Shown here piece after piece: positions 15,462 to 16,508 of a DNA stretch of 16,508 bases (positions are counted from its first letter, which is position 1; every line of letters starts with the position of its first letter). Source of the DNA: Coriobacteriales bacterium (GTDB lineage: Bacteria; Actinomycetota; Coriobacteriia; Coriobacteriales; UBA8131); NCBI GenBank assembly GCA_031290695.1, contig JAITNB010000007.1, positions 1-16,508 of the forward strand, in the 5' to 3' direction. The translations under genes and the position numbers were made by a program. Under the pieces are notes generated by a model. That model was not told where the DNA came from. It was given only the letters and a program-made list of their open reading frames with translations, and did not search any database.

Positions 15462-15510
15462 CTCAGTGTACTGAGCGATACTATATCACACTACTGCAAT
15501 AAAGCGCAAG
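15462..15510 (-). promoter_or_regulatory. Promoter and operator-like dyad of the his operon
   Basis: On the minus strand an extended -10 TGATATAGT (TATAGT at 15480-15485) precedes hisZ. The -35 is weak (TTGCGC, 18 bp away at 15504-15509), as is common with a TGn extension. The predicted start near 15473 falls inside the perfect dyad CTCAGT-GT-ACTGAG (15462-15475). The leader would be about 26 nt, too short for a his leader peptide attenuator or a T-box, so repression at the dyad is the simplest model. Which regulator binds is unknown. Confidence 0.6.
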
Positions 15511-15517
15511 CAACAAG

Positions 15518-15603
15518 AAGAAGGCGGTCGCGACACCCTCATGATATGGCCCGTGGCCTGCCGATTGATTGGCAATTATCTGGGTCGGTACAACCGCCTT
15601 CTT
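15518..15603. repeat. 86-bp imperfect inverted repeat upstream of the his promoter
   Basis: AAGAAGGCGGT (15518-15528) and ACCGCCTTCTT (15593-15603) are perfect 11-bp arms. Further inside, CGACCC/GGGTCG (with a 2-nt bulge), GATA/TATC (15543-15546 and 15577-15580) and GCC/GGC also pair, so the segment can fold. On the minus strand the last arm runs into TTCTTCTTGTTGCTT, which is T-rich, so this may terminate hicAB transcripts before the his promoter. The stretch 15604-15673 shows nothing beyond a C-rich composition. Confidence 0.5.
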
Positions 15604-15673
15604 GATACCCACAGTTATACGCCCCCACCATCCCCCCGTCAATACCATCCACCGATTTATACAAGCCGAAGTT

Positions 15674-15882
15674 CTACAGAGTTACTGGCCACAGGGGTTG
15701 TGCCTCCTGGGTCCCTTTGCGCACCCGCTGCCCCTCCACGCGCATTCAAGCGCTCTAACCCCGGCTATCTTCAGGGTGCCAAGCAGAGGGCCGGTCACCT
15801 TCGCGCTTTACGAATGCGCGCTGTGGGGCAGCTGCTCCACAGGACCCAGGAGACACAACCCCTGTGGCCAGTAACTCTGCTA
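15674..15882. mobile_element. MITE-like 203-bp element with 38-bp terminal inverted repeats
   Basis: The left arm 15677-15714 (starts CAGAGTTACTGGCCACAG, ends CTCCTGGGTCC) and the right arm 15842-15879 are reverse complements at 37 of 38 positions; the mismatch is C15703. CTA lies immediately outside both ends (15674-15676 and 15880-15882), as a 3-bp target duplication would. The interior also pairs: GCTGCCCC with GGGGCAGC (15727-15734, 15825-15832), CGCGCATTC with GAATGCGCG (15739-15747, 15812-15820) and AAGCGC with GCGCTT, so one long hairpin is possible. CCACAGG and CCTGTGG recur, allowing alternative folds. No convincing ORF lies inside, so it would be non-autonomous. It ends 17 bp from the hicB stop. 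Confidence 0.7.
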
Positions 15883-15896
15883 CCACGAGCCGCCAT

Positions 15897-16349
15897 TTAC
15901 ACCGCTGCCAGCTCCTTGCGCGGCCGCCCCGATCCACGAGGGTTCTCAAACCGCTCCCTGATTGACCACACAGGTATGAGCCGGTCTCGCCCGACCTTCT
16001 CGCTTGCAAGCACCCCGTCACGCACCATTGCGCGCACACGGGAATCTGACAGCCCCAACATGATTGCCGCTTCGCCTGTGGTCACAGACCCCTCATCACG
16101 CTCGAGGTCGGGGCTTGCCGAGATTGCTATCACATACCCGCCGTCACCAGCAGACCTCCCGTATGTGGGGGCAGGGATGTCAGAACCGTCTTTTAGCATC
16201 CCCTCAAGGATCAACTCCAAAAGGTCGGCTGCCATGTACACGGCGTCTTCCAAGCTCTCTCCCTGTGTGCACTTGTCCAAGTCAGGGAAGCAGACCAGAT
16301 AGCCAGCCTCTGACGGGGTAAGCACCGCCTCGTAGACATACCGTCTCAT
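15897..16349 (-). CDS. hicB: HicB-family antitoxin with C-terminal helix-turn-helix
   Basis: This is the antitoxin of a HicAB type II toxin-antitoxin pair, which binds and blocks HicA and usually represses its own operon. It has 150 residues. The N-terminal 1-75 is the HicB partial RNase H-like fold, with YLVCFPDLDKCTQGESLEDAV (in part, 17-37) being the family signature, followed by a helix MAADLLELILEGML. The C-terminal 88-135 (TTGEAAIMLGLSDSRVRAMV, then VGRDRLIPVWSI) looks like an excisionase/MerR-type helix-turn-helix, not the ribbon-helix-helix or Xre types of better-known HicB proteins. A basic tail RGSGRPRKE follows. GAGGAG just precedes the ATG, and hicA ends 6 bp upstream. The MITE-like element starts 14 bp past its stop. 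Confidence 0.88.
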   Translation of the reverse strand: MRRYVYEAVLTPSEAGYLVCFPDLDKCTQGESLEDAVYMAADLLELILEGMLKDGSDIPAPTYGRSAGDGGYVIAISASPDLERDEGSVTTGEAAIMLGLSDSRVRAMVRDGVLASEKVGRDRLIPVWSIRERFENPRGSGRPRKELAAV

Positions 16350-16355
16350 AACTCC

Positions 16356-16508
16356 TCACTTTCCCTTCGCCAATGCTTTCTTGATGTCCCGCTTGATAGA
16401 CATCTCAACGCCTGTGGTCAAGTCACCGCTGTGCCGTGGTATAGGTATCTTGACGCCGTTGAGGTCATACAAGTCATGCTCTGCGCCATGGGAGAAGAAA
16501 CTGCCGCC
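16356..16508 (-). CDS. hicA: HicA-family mRNA interferase toxin, 5'-truncated
   Basis: The frame enters from the window end and closes with TGA at 16356, leaving the last 50 residues of a HicA toxin. This small dsRBD-like RNase cleaves mRNA when freed from HicB. Visible are GGSFFSHGAEHDLY (with the conserved His of the GxxH block), KIPIPRHSGDLTTGVEMSI and a Lys-rich end. HicA proteins have about 60 residues, so roughly 10-15 are outside the window. IPIPRHSGxLxTG is the strongest family mark. It lies 6 bp before hicB in the canonical toxin-first order. Confidence 0.85.
   Translation of the reverse strand, partial: GGSFFSHGAEHDLYDLNGVKIPIPRHSGDLTTGVEMSIKRDIKKALAKGK

Noticed and set aside
15448..15473. 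T-box or his leader-peptide attenuator before hisZ
   Set aside because: The predicted leader is about 26 nt, with no room for a T-box, and no His-rich short ORF is seen.
15755..16039. 94-aa minus-strand frame through the MITE-like element
   Set aside because: It overlaps the 3' end of hicB in another frame and the inverted repeat; no recognisable family, so not called as a gene of the element.
15541..16302. 253-aa plus-strand frame across the repeat region and opposite hicB
   Set aside because: It runs through the inverted repeats and antisense to hicB, shows no domain, and has low-complexity Ser/Pro/Arg content.

Overview
The window is GC-rich and densely coded, with genes overlapping by a few bases and strong AGGAGG-type ribosome binding sites. 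Separate hisI and hisE, a short-form HisG paired with HisZ, a monofunctional HisB, a MarR regulator closing a fatty-acid operon and a MacAB/Ykn-like exporter together suggest a high-GC anaerobic Gram-positive, most likely of the Coriobacteriia. This placement rests on gene content and composition only. No rRNA, tRNA or CRISPR array was seen.

Layout. (1) 1-2067, plus strand: the end of a fatty-acid synthesis operon, with fabF (5' end cut by the window edge), fabZ and a MarR-family regulator that overlaps fabZ. (2) 2086-7512, minus strand. In transcription order: a 120-aa protein with a C-terminal membrane anchor, a 275-aa protein with an N-terminal anchor, a membrane-fusion/adaptor protein, an ABC ATPase, a MacB/FtsX-type permease, then signal peptidase I (lepB) behind its own promoter. 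The adaptor-ATPase-permease order matches YknX-YknY-YknZ of Firmicutes and MacAB. (3) 7633-15447, minus strand: a compact ten-gene histidine operon, hisZ-G-D-C-B-H-A-F-I-E. It covers every step from PRPP and ATP to histidinol phosphate, plus the final dehydrogenase. Only histidinol-phosphate phosphatase is missing. An extended -10 promoter with a perfect dyad at the predicted start site precedes hisZ, and a GC-rich hairpin follows hisE. (4) 15448-15896: about 450 bp without a gene, holding the his promoter, an 86-bp imperfect inverted repeat, and a 203-bp element with 38-bp terminal inverted repeats (37/38 identical) flanked by CTA on both sides. (5) 15897-16508, minus strand: a hicAB toxin-antitoxin pair, with hicA cut by the window edge.

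Most coding content is ordinary housekeeping. The unusual signals are non-coding: the 203-bp MITE-like hairpin next to hicAB; a 122-bp 'laddered' palindrome of six short stems at about 10-nt steps in the only large gap inside the his operon (hisB-hisH); and dyad-bearing promoters before hisZ, lepB and the exporter. The two unrecognised membrane-anchored proteins beside the exporter are the best candidates for undescribed protein functions.
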